A stretch of 61,914 bases of DNA from Mesorhizobium sp. WSM3860 (GTDB lineage Bacteria > Pseudomonadota > Alphaproteobacteria > Rhizobiales > Rhizobiaceae), in the NCBI RefSeq assembly GCF_002294995.1, contig NZ_NSGF01000027.1, forward strand, positions 1 to 61,914, given 5' to 3'. Shown here piece by piece: positions 28,421 through 36,116 of this stretch. The translations under genes and the position numbers were made by a program. The notes beneath the pieces are model-generated. The model was not told the origin of the DNA and made no database searches. It saw only the letters and a list, made by a program, of their open reading frames with translations. Position 1 is the first letter of the stretch. Each line of letters starts with the position of its first letter.

Positions 28421-28697
28421 GGGTTCTGCTCCCGTATTGGACGCGCAAGCCTCTCACGCGGTCCAGGTGTGAAACGATATCCGCGCCGCTCCCCTCGGAA
28501 CGGGCGTGGTAGTTCTCGGTGACCCGAATGATCGTTTCCACCACATTTGGAAAGCAGCCGCAACAGCGGCCGCGCTTGCGCATGGCATGATAGACCTTGG
28601 CCGGCACGATAAGCTGCCAGGGATCTTCATCCAGCAGACCGATGATCGTCTGCTCGATCTCCTTCTCCGTGATGATGTTGCAATGGCAGATCAGCAT
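28386..28697 (-). CDS. bfd: Bacterioferritin-associated ferredoxin
   Basis: [2Fe-2S] ferredoxin that reduces bacterioferritin to release iron. The cysteine pattern CHC (C4, C6) and CCGC (C45, C48) fits Bfd. It is 103 residues, about 40 more than E. coli Bfd; the extra Arg/His-rich tail runs over the bfr start and looks unconstrained. The loop before the second cysteine pair (MRKRGRCCGCFP) is basic. 61 bases after imelysin 1. Confidence 0.92.
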   Translation of the reverse strand: MLICHCNIITEKEIEQTIIGLLDEDPWQLIVPAKVYHAMRKRGRCCGCFPNVVETIIRVTENYHARSEGSGADIVSHLDRVRGLRVQYGSRTHERRTAGHRAA

Positions 28698-28712
28698 TTA
28701 CTTGCTCTGGTT

Positions 28713-28735
28713 AACGGCGCTGTGCCGGCGCCGTT
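28713..28735 (-). promoter_or_regulatory. Hairpin between imelysin 1 and bfd
   Basis: Perfect 8-bp stem AACGGCGC / GCGCCGTT with a 7-base loop, with no T-run after it. It may be an RNA processing or stability element that lets imelysin 1 and the bfd-bfr part be expressed at different levels. Confidence 0.5.
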
Positions 28736-28758
28736 GGGCAGTTAATCGCTCGACGATC

Positions 28759-30075
28759 TTACTTGAACACCTTGTCCGGAGCATCGAGGCTGTCGGAGCC
28801 CTCGAAGGCGATGGCATTGAGCTTGAGCGAGCCGACCGCGCGTTCGATCGACTTGGTCTGGTCGATGAGCGCGTCGATCGCCGCCTGCACCGTGGCGTTG
28901 CCTTCCGCATTGCCCTCGGCGATCTGCTGGTCATAGGCCTCGCCGGCCAGCGCCCGCGCCTTGATCGCTTCCATCTTAGCGACCGAAGTATCGAGCTTGT
29001 CCGACAGTTCCTTGTCGATCGCCGGATCAGTCGCCTTCACCATGTCCGACACCGACGGGCCGGAAACCACGGTGCCGTCGAGACGCGTATAGTTGGCGCG
29101 ATAGGCGGCGCGGATGCCGATCGCATCATAGAGATGCGAGTTGTAGGTGTTATCGGAGAAGCAGTCCTGCTCCTCTTCCGGATCGTGCAGCAAAAGGCCG
29201 AGCTTCATGCGCTCGCCGGCCAGTTCGCCATAGGAGAGCGAGCCCATGCCGGTGAAGATGGTGGAGATGCCGGCATTGGGCTCGCCATCGACGAGGGTCT
29301 TGCGTGCGGCGCCGTCTTCCTTCCAGTTGTTGACCATCTCCTGCAGGTCGGAGACCAGAAGGTCGCTCGCCGACTTCAGATATTCGGCGCGGCGGTCGCA
29401 ATTGCCGCCAGTGCAGTTCTTGAGATCGTAGTCGGTGTACGGGCGCTCGCCGGCGCCTGGCCCGGTGCCGTGCAGGTCCTGGCCCCAGAGCAAGAATTCG
29501 ATGGCGTGATAGCCGGTCGCGACATTGGCCTCGACGCCGCCGGCCCCCTGCAGCGTGCCGGACAGGAATTCGGGCGTCAGCTTCGAGGCGTCGACCTTCT
29601 TGCCGTTGATCTCGATCTCCTTGTTGGCGATGACGTTCGCCGTATAGAGAGCGTTCTCATCCGATTCGGTGCCGTAGCTCTTGGCGACATAGTCGATCAG
29701 GCCTTCGTCCAGAGGCCAGGAATTCACCTTGCCTTCCCAGTCGTCGACGATCTTGTTGCCGAAGCGGTAGACCTCGGTCTGCTGGTAAGGGACGCGCGCC
29801 GCCTTCCAGGCGTCGCGGGCAGCGTTGAGCGTCTCTGCCGAGGGCTTGGCGAGAAGCGCGTCGACGGCCTTGTCGAGCGCCTGCGCGGTGGTCAGCGAAT
29901 CCTCATACTTTGCCAGCGCGATATCGGCATAGGTCTTGATCACCGCCTTCGCGTCGGTTTCGGCTTTCGCCGGCAGCACGAACACGGCCGCCGTCAGCGC
30001 CGCGGTGGCGCCGATCGCGGCAAGCCTGCTGCCCCAACGTGGCGCAAGAGTTCGCGGCGTGATTATCGCTTTCAT
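28759..30075 (-). CDS. Imelysin-family (ICMP-like) iron-regulated periplasmic protein
   Basis: 438 residues, first structural gene of the iron operon. It has a signal peptide (cleavage near VLPAKA) and the imelysin GxHxxE motif in GYHAIEFLLWGQD (H190, E193), with two cysteines in NCTGGNCDRR that may form a disulfide. Imelysins are thought to bind iron or take part in its uptake; peptidase activity is doubtful. The start is MKAIIT rather than an ATG three codons earlier: AAGGAG directly abuts the earlier ATG but is 9 bases from this one. An Irr-type box stands upstream. Confidence 0.93.
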   Translation of the reverse strand: MKAIITPRTLAPRWGSRLAAIGATAALTAAVFVLPAKAETDAKAVIKTYADIALAKYEDSLTTAQALDKAVDALLAKPSAETLNAARDAWKAARVPYQQTEVYRFGNKIVDDWEGKVNSWPLDEGLIDYVAKSYGTESDENALYTANVIANKEIEINGKKVDASKLTPEFLSGTLQGAGGVEANVATGYHAIEFLLWGQDLHGTGPGAGERPYTDYDLKNCTGGNCDRRAEYLKSASDLLVSDLQEMVNNWKEDGAARKTLVDGEPNAGISTIFTGMGSLSYGELAGERMKLGLLLHDPEEEQDCFSDNTYNSHLYDAIGIRAAYRANYTRLDGTVVSGPSVSDMVKATDPAIDKELSDKLDTSVAKMEAIKARALAGEAYDQQIAEGNAEGNATVQAAIDALIDQTKSIERAVGSLKLNAIAFEGSDSLDAPDKVFK

Positions 30076-30088
30076 CAATCCCATCTCC

Positions 30089-30199
30089 TTAGAAATTCAA
30101 TGGCATAGGCATGCGGCCGGCGCACGGCGCCAGCGCAAGCACGAATGACCGGAAAGGCAAAGTTGCCACGCAATGGCGCGGCCAATCAGCAAAAGACAC
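30089..30199 (-). CDS. Candidate 36-residue leader ORF of the iron operon
   Basis: GTG-started frame with a strong GGAGG exactly 7 bases upstream. It ends in TAAGGAG, where the stop codon overlaps the ribosome binding site of imelysin 1. The product is hydrophobic with two cysteines (VLALAPCAGRMPM). This geometry suits translational coupling or a regulatory leader peptide. No family is recognised; it could be chance. Confidence 0.35.
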   Translation of the reverse strand: MSFADWPRHCVATLPFRSFVLALAPCAGRMPMPLNF

Positions 30200-30331
30200 C
30201 GAAATGCCTCCAATCGAAAGGGTTCAAGGCCCAGACATCAAAGGAATGCGCCAGGAGCGCAGCCCTCCATAAAGGGGCGGAGCGGCTGGAAGTCAACTGG
30301 TGGGTCAGAGAAAATTCAATTGAAACAACAG

Positions 30332-30348
30332 TTTAGAATTATTCTAAA
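30332..30348. promoter_or_regulatory. Irr box (iron control element, ICE)
   Basis: Perfect TTTAGAA-TTA-TTCTAAA palindrome, which extends three more bases on each side (CAG/CTG), giving 10-base arms from 30329 to 30351. It matches the published rhizobial ICE bound by Irr, the haem-responsive Fur-family regulator. It lies between the imelysin operon (start 254 bases away) and the flavoprotein gene (start 151 bases away) and could control both. Confidence 0.85.
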
Positions 30349-30501
30349 CTGCAATTATCAACTTTAAGCCGGGTAATGCCGCGAAACGTCCGGATTGACA
30401 GGCGGCCATCCTGGGTGCGACCCGGACCAAGGGCCTTGCGGCGGCGGCAGACAATCGCCACTTGGCGGAAGATCCTAGATTTGAAGGCAAAAAGGGCTGC
30501 G

Positions 30502-31755
30502 ATGAAGAACGGGGTGGTGATTGTCGGTGCGGGTCATGCCGGCGTGCAGGCGGCCGCTAGCCTGCGCGAGGAAGGCTATGACGGACCGGTCATCCTGATC
30601 GGCGACGAGAACGAGCTGCCCTATCACAAGCCGCCGCTGTCCAAGACCTTTATCAAGGATGCCGAAGCCAAGCCGCAGCCCTTGCGCGGCGAAGCTTTCT
30701 ATTCCGGCAATGCCATCGACTACCGGCCGGGCGTTTGGATCGACAGGATCGATGTTGGCGGGCGCAGGCTCGACGTTTCCGGCGGCGGCACAATACCCTT
30801 CGACCGGCTGGTGCTCGCCACCGGCTCGCGGCCACGTTTGCTGAAGCTGGAGGGCGCGGAACTGGCCGGCGTGGTATCGCTGCGCTCGCTGGCCGACGCC
30901 CGTCTGATCCGCGAATTGAGCGCGCAGAGCGAGGACATCGTCATCCTCGGCGGCGGCTTCATCGGCCTCGAGATCGCGGCGACGCTGAGGGCCGCCGGCC
31001 GCAAGGTCACCGTCGTCGAGGCGCTCGACAGACTTCTCGGCCGAGCCGTTGCGCCGGCGATCGCAGCGCATGTGCGCCAGCGCCTGGAAGCGATGGGCGT
31101 GCGCGTGCTCACCGGCACCACTGTTTCCCGCCTCGAAGGCGAAGCCGGCCGCGTCTCGGCCGCTATCACGTCAGGCGGCGAACGCCTGCCGGCGCAAATG
31201 GTGATCATCGGCATCGGCGTGGTGCCCAATGTCGAATTGGCGCAAGCCGCCGGCATGGCAATCGCCAACGGCATCCGTGTCGACCAGCATATGCAGAGCT
31301 CGAGCCCGGAACTCCTCGCAGTCGGCGATGCCGCGTCCTACCGGCACTGGTTCACCGGCGGCGACGTGCGGCTGGAATCGGTGCAGAACGCCACCGACCA
31401 GGCGCGGCTCGCCGCGCGCACCATTATTGGCCACACAGATGCCTATTCGGCGGTGCCTTGGTTCTGGTCGGATATCGGCGACATGAAGCTGCAGATGGTG
31501 GGCCTCACCCAAGGCGGCGACAATCATGTCGTGCTGGGCGAGCCCGCCGAGAACAAGTTCTCGATCTACCACTATGCCGGCAACCGACTACTCGGCATCG
31601 AATCCGTCAACCGCCCGGCCGACCACATGCTCGGCCGCAAGATGCTCGGCGCCCGCTTCTCGCCCGCGCCGCAGACGGTCGCGGCCGGGCCGGACGCGCT
31701 GAAGGCGGCGCTTGCAGCCTTCAGCGGCAGCGAGCCGGTCAGGGCGACCGGCTAA
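30502..31755 (+). CDS. NAD(P)/FAD-dependent oxidoreductase, ferredoxin-reductase type
   Basis: 417 residues. FAD-binding GAGHAG at 9-14, the PYHKPPLSK segment, an NADH-binding ILGGGFIGLEIAATL, a second FAD motif LAVGDAAS, and a C-terminal Reductase_C domain. This is the rhodocoxin/putidaredoxin reductase family, which passes electrons from NAD(P)H to a [2Fe-2S] ferredoxin. Its place across an Irr box from bfd-bfr suggests that Bfd may be the acceptor, but that is inference. The start is MKNGVV; the 42-codon extension is not family-like. Its stop is one base from that of gabT. Confidence 0.9.
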   Translation: MKNGVVIVGAGHAGVQAAASLREEGYDGPVILIGDENELPYHKPPLSKTFIKDAEAKPQPLRGEAFYSGNAIDYRPGVWIDRIDVGGRRLDVSGGGTIPFDRLVLATGSRPRLLKLEGAELAGVVSLRSLADARLIRELSAQSEDIVILGGGFIGLEIAATLRAAGRKVTVVEALDRLLGRAVAPAIAAHVRQRLEAMGVRVLTGTTVSRLEGEAGRVSAAITSGGERLPAQMVIIGIGVVPNVELAQAAGMAIANGIRVDQHMQSSSPELLAVGDAASYRHWFTGGDVRLESVQNATDQARLAARTIIGHTDAYSAVPWFWSDIGDMKLQMVGLTQGGDNHVVLGEPAENKFSIYHYAGNRLLGIESVNRPADHMLGRKMLGARFSPAPQTVAAGPDALKAALAAFSGSEPVRATG

Positions 31756-31756
31756 A

Positions 31757-33034
31757 TCAGGCCGCGCTGGCCTCGCGAATCGAGCTCTCCAGAATGTCCA
31801 GCGCTTCGGTCATGACGCCGTCCTGAATGGTGATCGGCGACAGGAAGCGGATGACGTTGCCATAGACGCCGCAGGTCAGCAGGATGAGGCCCTTGTCGAG
31901 CGCCTTCAGCCGCACTGCATTGGCTAATTCCGCCGAGGGAAGGCCCTTCTTCACATCGTTGAACTCGACGGCGTTCATGAAGCCCGGGCCGCGGATGTCG
32001 ACGATCTCCGGCACGTCCTCGCGGATCGACGCCAGCCGCTGCTTCAGCCTGGCGCCGAGCGCGTTGGCGCGCTCGCACAGCTTTTCTTCCTCGATGACGT
32101 CGAGCACGGCATGCGCCGCGGCGACGCCGATCGGGCTGCCGCCATAGGTGCCGCCAAGCCCGCCCGGTCCAGGCGCGTCCATGATCTCGGCGCGGCCGGT
32201 GACGGCCGACAGCGGAAACCCGCCGGCGAGGCTCTTGGCCATGGTGGTGAGGTCGGGCGCGACATCGTGATGCTCCATCGCGAACATCTTGCCGGTGCGG
32301 GCAAAGCCGGTCTGCACCTCGTCGGCGATGAGCAATATGCCGTGCTGGTCGCAGATCTTGCGCAGCGCCGTCATGAAATCGCGCGGCGCCTCGTAGAAGC
32401 CGCCCTCGCCCTGCACCGGTTCGACGATGATGGCGGCGACCCTGGCCGGATCGACATCGGCCTTGAACAGCTTGTCGAGCGCGGCAAGCGAATCCGCGAC
32501 AGAGACGCCGTGCAGCGCGACCGGGAACGGCGCATGGAAGACATCGGCCGGCATGGCGCCGAAGCCGACCTTGTAAGGCACGACCTTGCCGGTCAGCGCC
32601 ATGCCCATGAAGGTGCGGCCGTGGAAGCCGCCGGAAAAGGCGATGACCGCCTGGCGACCGGTGGCGTTGCGCGCGATCTTGATGGCGTTCTCGACCGCCT
32701 CGGCGCCGGTGGTGACGAAGACGGTCTTCTTGTCGAACTTGCCGGGCAGCATGCCGTTCAGCCGCTCGGCGAGGCGCACATAGCTCTCGTAAGGAACGAC
32801 CTGATGGCAAGTGTGGGTGAAGCGGTCCAGTTGCGCCTTGACCGCCTCGATCACCTTCGGATGGCGGTGGCCGGTGTTGACCACGGCGATGCCGGAGGAG
32901 AAGTCGATGTAGCGGCGGCCCTCGACGTCCCAGATTTCCGAATTCTCGGCGCGATCGGCATAGATCTGTGTGGTCATGCCGACGCCGCGCGAGATCGACT
33001 GGTTCTTGCGTTCGGAAATGGCTGAATTCTTCAT
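31757..33034 (-). CDS. gabT: 4-aminobutyrate--2-oxoglutarate aminotransferase
   Basis: PLP-dependent class III aminotransferase of the GABA shunt (GABA to succinate semialdehyde). 425 residues. It has VTTGAEAVENAIKIAR, the ADEVQTGFARTGK block and the PLP lysine K267 (TTMAKSLAGGFP). GAGGTG precedes the chosen start MKNSAIS. Tail to tail with the flavoprotein gene, no terminator between them. Closely related 5-aminovalerate transaminase activity is possible. Confidence 0.92.
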   Translation of the reverse strand: MKNSAISERKNQSISRGVGMTTQIYADRAENSEIWDVEGRRYIDFSSGIAVVNTGHRHPKVIEAVKAQLDRFTHTCHQVVPYESYVRLAERLNGMLPGKFDKKTVFVTTGAEAVENAIKIARNATGRQAVIAFSGGFHGRTFMGMALTGKVVPYKVGFGAMPADVFHAPFPVALHGVSVADSLAALDKLFKADVDPARVAAIIVEPVQGEGGFYEAPRDFMTALRKICDQHGILLIADEVQTGFARTGKMFAMEHHDVAPDLTTMAKSLAGGFPLSAVTGRAEIMDAPGPGGLGGTYGGSPIGVAAAHAVLDVIEEEKLCERANALGARLKQRLASIREDVPEIVDIRGPGFMNAVEFNDVKKGLPSAELANAVRLKALDKGLILLTCGVYGNVIRFLSPITIQDGVMTEALDILESSIREASAA

Positions 33035-33131
33035 CTCACACCTCATCGGGCAGGCGCCCGCTCTGTTTTGATGCCGTCAAAACCTCTTCTGACCTTATTT
33101 CAGGTTTTCCTCAAGTCGGCACATTGGCCCA

Positions 33132-33293
33132 GTCGATTGGGCCTGCCGCAACGGCCAGCACGTCGACCAAGGGGCGGTGCTTGCCCGAATCGACCCGCAG
33201 GAACAGGAAGCGGACCTGCGCTCGGCTCAGGCCGACCTCGACGCCGCGCAGGCGCAGCTCACCCAGGCCGCGGCCACGTCGTTGCTGCGGTGA
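33132..33293 (+). pseudogene. Fragment of an HlyD/RND-type efflux adaptor gene
   Basis: The plus strand reads NGQHVDQGAVLARIDPQE followed by QADLDAAQAQLTQAAAT and then a TGA. This is the lipoyl-to-hairpin segment of periplasmic membrane-fusion proteins (usual form: G..V..GxVLAxIDP, then LxxAxAxLxxAxAxL). There is no start, no rest of the gene on either side, and the frame is lost upstream of about 33140. It is best read as a remnant of a deleted efflux locus. It explains part of the 345-base gap between gabT and the ABC genes; the rest is repeat sequence. Confidence 0.6.
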
Positions 33294-33299
33294 CTTAAA

Positions 33300-33370
33300 A
33301 GCCAGGTCGCACTCCGTCGCGCCCCCCTCTGTCCTGCCGGACAGAGGGGTCGCGAAGGAACGCGACTTGC
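33300..33370. repeat. Palindromic repeat, family B (CCCCTCTGTCC core)
   Basis: An 11-bp perfect stem CCCCTCTGTCC / GGACAGAGGGG with loop TGCC (33324-33349), flanked by weaker arms. The core CCTCTGTCCTGCCGGACA recurs at 40354-40422, 59428-59585 and 61694-61837. It follows the stop of the ATPase gene at 33380 and may act as a transcription end. Confidence 0.7.
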
Positions 33371-33379
33371 GAGAGAAAA

Positions 33380-34126
33380 CTACGCCCTCACAAACCCCTC
33401 GCTCGCCCGAAGCAGGTTGCGCGTATAATCCTCGCTGACGCGGTGGCCAATCAGCTGGCTCGCGGTCAGCGTCTCCACCGCTTCGCCGTTCTGCATCACC
33501 ATCAGCCGCTCGCACATATGGGTGATGATGGCGAGGTCGTGACTGACCATCAGGAAGGTGAGCTTGCGCCGCCGCCGCACCTCTTCGAGCAGGTTCAGCA
33601 CCTCGGCCTGGACAGAGGCATCGAGCGCCGAGGTCGGCTCGTCGAGCAAAAGGATCGAAGGTTCGAGGATCAGCGCGCGGGCGATCGCCACGCGCTGGCG
33701 CTGGCCGCCGGAGAGCTGGTGCGCGTAGCGGAAGCGGAAACCCTTGCCGAGGCCGACTTCGTCCAGCGCGCGCTCGATGCGCTTCTCGCCGTCCTGGATC
33801 CCGTGAATGGCGAGCGGTTCCTGCAGCAGCCGGTCGACGGTCTGGCGCGGATGCAGCGAACCGTAGGGATCTTGGAAGACCATCTGCACGCCGCGGAAAA
33901 AGGCCTTATCGCGGGTCTTGCCTAATGTCCTGCCGTTGACAGCGATGGTGCCGGCAGCGACAGGCGCAAGGCCGGTGATTGCCTTGAGCAGGGTCGACTT
34001 GCCTGAGCCGCTTTCGCCAACCAGCCCGTAGGACTCGCCTTCCCTGACTTCGAGGTTAACGCCCTTCAGGGCGCGGAAGCGGTCGAAAACCACCTCCAGC
34101 CCTTCGATGGCAATCGCCGCCGTCAT
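33380..34126 (-). CDS. Peptide ABC transporter ATPase (DppF/OppF type)
   Basis: 248 residues with Walker A GESGSGKST, signature LSGGQRQRVAIARAL and Walker B LLLDEPTSALD. It lacks the C-terminal oligopeptide iron-sulfur extension often seen after the core. Its ATG overlaps the stop of the partner ATPase (ATGA). Last gene of a binding protein-B-C-D-F operon. Confidence 0.92.
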   Translation of the reverse strand: MTAAIAIEGLEVVFDRFRALKGVNLEVREGESYGLVGESGSGKSTLLKAITGLAPVAAGTIAVNGRTLGKTRDKAFFRGVQMVFQDPYGSLHPRQTVDRLLQEPLAIHGIQDGEKRIERALDEVGLGKGFRFRYAHQLSGGQRQRVAIARALILEPSILLLDEPTSALDASVQAEVLNLLEEVRRRRKLTFLMVSHDLAIITHMCERLMVMQNGEAVETLTASQLIGHRVSEDYTRNLLRASEGFVRA

Positions 34127-34983
34127 GCCGCCCACTCAGGCTTGCGCTCGAGCACCGGCAGCGGGTGACGCTCGAAGCCGATCCTCGGCATGCAGTTGAG
34201 CAGGCCGCGCGTATAGGGATGCTTGGCCTCGCGCAGTTCGGACGCTTTGAGCTGCTCGACCACCTTGCCGGCATACATGACGACGACACGGTCGCAGAAG
34301 GACGAGACCAGGCGCAGATCATGCGAGATGAAGATCAGCCCCATACCGCGCTGGGCCACCAGCCGGTCGAGGATGTTCAGCACATCGAGCTGCACGGTGA
34401 CGTCGAGCGCGGAGGTCGGCTCGTCGGCGATCATCAGCTCAGGGCCGGCGATCAGCATCATGGCGATCATCGCGCGCTGGCCCATGCCGCCCGAGACCTC
34501 ATGCGGGTGAAGGTCGAAGACACGGGCGGGATCGCGGATCTGCACCGCCCGCAGCATCTCCAGCGCGCGCTCGCGCGCTTCGGCCTTTCCGACCTTCTCA
34601 TGCGTGCGCAGCGTCTCGACGATCTGGCGGCCGATGGTCATCACCGGATCGAGCGAATATTTCGGGTCCTGCAGGATCATGGCGATGCGGTTTCCCCGCA
34701 GCGCACGGCGCCGGCTGGATGACACTGAGAGCAGATCGATGCCGTCGAAGCACAGCTTTTTCGCCGACACCTCGGCCTGCGGCGGGGTCAGGCCCATGAT
34801 GGCACGGCCGGTCTGCGACTTGCCGGAGCCGCTCTCGCCGACGATGCCCAGCCGCTCGCGGCCGAGCGAGAAGGAAACGCCGCGCACCGCCTGCACGATC
34901 CCGGTGCGCGTCGGGAAAGTGACGCGCAGATCGTCGACTTCGAGCAGCGTGCCTTTCGTTTGCTTATCGGAATTGCCACTCAT
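34123..34983 (-). CDS. Peptide ABC transporter ATPase (DppD/OppD type)
   Basis: 286 residues: Walker A GESGSGKSQ, signature VSGGMGQRAMIAMM, Walker B LMIADEPTSALD, and the C-terminal KHPYTRGLLNCMPR oligopeptide extension. It energises import together with the following ATPase. 10 bases after the second permease gene. Confidence 0.93.
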   Translation of the reverse strand: MSGNSDKQTKGTLLEVDDLRVTFPTRTGIVQAVRGVSFSLGRERLGIVGESGSGKSQTGRAIMGLTPPQAEVSAKKLCFDGIDLLSVSSSRRRALRGNRIAMILQDPKYSLDPVMTIGRQIVETLRTHEKVGKAEARERALEMLRAVQIRDPARVFDLHPHEVSGGMGQRAMIAMMLIAGPELMIADEPTSALDVTVQLDVLNILDRLVAQRGMGLIFISHDLRLVSSFCDRVVVMYAGKVVEQLKASELREAKHPYTRGLLNCMPRIGFERHPLPVLERKPEWAA

Positions 34984-34993
34984 CGGTCACCGC

Positions 34994-35920
34994 TCATTGG
35001 TCGCCACTCCGGGGATCGAGCGCGTCGCGCAGGCCGTCGCCGAGCAGGTTGAAGCCGAGGCTGACGATGAGGATGGCAGCACCTGGTGCGGTGGCCACCC
35101 ACCACTGGTCGAGAATGAAGCGGCGGCCGGACGCAATCATCGCGCCCCATTCCGGCAGCGGCGGCTGCGCGCCGAGGCCGAGGAAGCCGAGGCCGGCGGC
35201 GGTGAGGATGATGCCCGCCATGTCGAGCGTCACCCGGATGATCAGCGAGGAGATGCAGAGCGGCATGATGTGGCGCAGCACAATGCGGAAGGGCGAGGCG
35301 CCCATCAGCTGCACCGCCTTGATGTAGTCGGAGTTGCGCACCGTCAGCGTCTCGGCGCGCGCGATGCGCGCGTAAGGCGGCCAGGAGGTGATGGCGATCG
35401 CCAGCACCGCGTTCTCGATGCCGGGGCCGAGCGCCGCAACGAAAGCCAGCGCCAGCACCAGCTTCGGGAACGCCAGGAAGATGTCGGTGATGCGCATCAA
35501 AATGGCATCGGTCCAGCCGCCGGCATAGCCTGCGACGGTGCCGACCAGCAGGCCGATAGGCGCGGCGATGATGGCAACGAGAATAACGACATAGAGCGTC
35601 CAGCGCGAGCCGTAGAGGATGCGGGAGTAGATATCGCGGCCTAGGTCGTCAGTGCCGAACCAATGCGCGGCGCCGGGCGCCAGCAGACGGGCATTCTTCA
35701 GGTCACCCACGGTCGGCGAATAGGGTGCCAGCACGCCGGCAAGGGCGGCTACCACCACCAGCGCGAGGATGATGAGCAAACCGATCAAGGCCAGCCGATT
35801 GGCCGAGAAGCGCCGCCAGGCAACATAGGCGCGGCCGAGCCTTGCCTGCATGCGCGAGGCCGGCCGTTCCGACAGCAGCCATTCGCGACGGGAGACGGAG
35901 CCGGCGTCAGAGGCGGTCAT
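34994..35920 (-). CDS. Peptide ABC transporter permease (DppC type)
   Basis: 308 residues, six predicted membrane helices, with the N-terminal extra domain of DppC (HWFGTDDLGRDIYSRILYGSR) and the EAA loop (RAETLTVRNSDYIKAVQLMGASPFRIVLRHIMP). The start at MTASDAG has AGAGG upstream; the longer frame reads out of a repeat. A 132-bp repeat separates it from the DppB-type gene. Confidence 0.93.
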   Translation of the reverse strand: MTASDAGSVSRREWLLSERPASRMQARLGRAYVAWRRFSANRLALIGLLIILALVVVAALAGVLAPYSPTVGDLKNARLLAPGAAHWFGTDDLGRDIYSRILYGSRWTLYVVILVAIIAAPIGLLVGTVAGYAGGWTDAILMRITDIFLAFPKLVLALAFVAALGPGIENAVLAIAITSWPPYARIARAETLTVRNSDYIKAVQLMGASPFRIVLRHIMPLCISSLIIRVTLDMAGIILTAAGLGFLGLGAQPPLPEWGAMIASGRRFILDQWWVATAPGAAILIVSLGFNLLGDGLRDALDPRSGDQ

Positions 35921-35944
35921 GAGGATGCCTCTTGAAGCTGTCGA

Positions 35945-36076
35945 CCCCCATTCCGGTCTGTCTCGCAGACCACCTCTCCGCCGTTCGACGGGGGAGAGGA
36001 AAGACGCCAAGCGTGCGACCCGCTGTTCCTCTCCCCCGGGCAGGGGGAGAGGTGGCCCGAAGGGCCGGAGTGGGGG
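35945..36076. repeat. Palindromic repeat, family C, inside an operon
   Basis: Arms CCCCCATTCCGG / CCGGAGTGGGGG with inner matching GGGGGAGAGG / CCTCTCCCCC blocks fold into a long hairpin of about 130 bases. It fills the gap between the two permease genes of the peptide transporter. The sequence type (CACCTCTCCCC, GGCCCGAAGGGCC) is common between rhizobial genes. Confidence 0.75.
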
Positions 36077-36116
36077 TGATTGGCCGCAGCCGAGGCCAAA
36101 AGTGCGATACCTCTGC

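Larger units (their letters stand above)
30085..30501. other. Divergent control region of the iron locus
   Basis: 417 bases between imelysin 1 and the flavoprotein gene. The part near 30300-30370 is AT-rich and carries the Irr box. The left part holds the candidate leader ORF and the AAGGAG site of imelysin 1; the right part (30376-30501) is open in frame with the flavoprotein but has no family resemblance. No -35/-10 pair is convincing. Confidence 0.6.

Noticed and set aside
33111..33515. 134-codon minus-strand ORF over the adaptor relic
   Set aside because: Crosses a palindromic repeat and overlaps the ATPase gene in another frame; the plus-strand adaptor reading is more protein-like.
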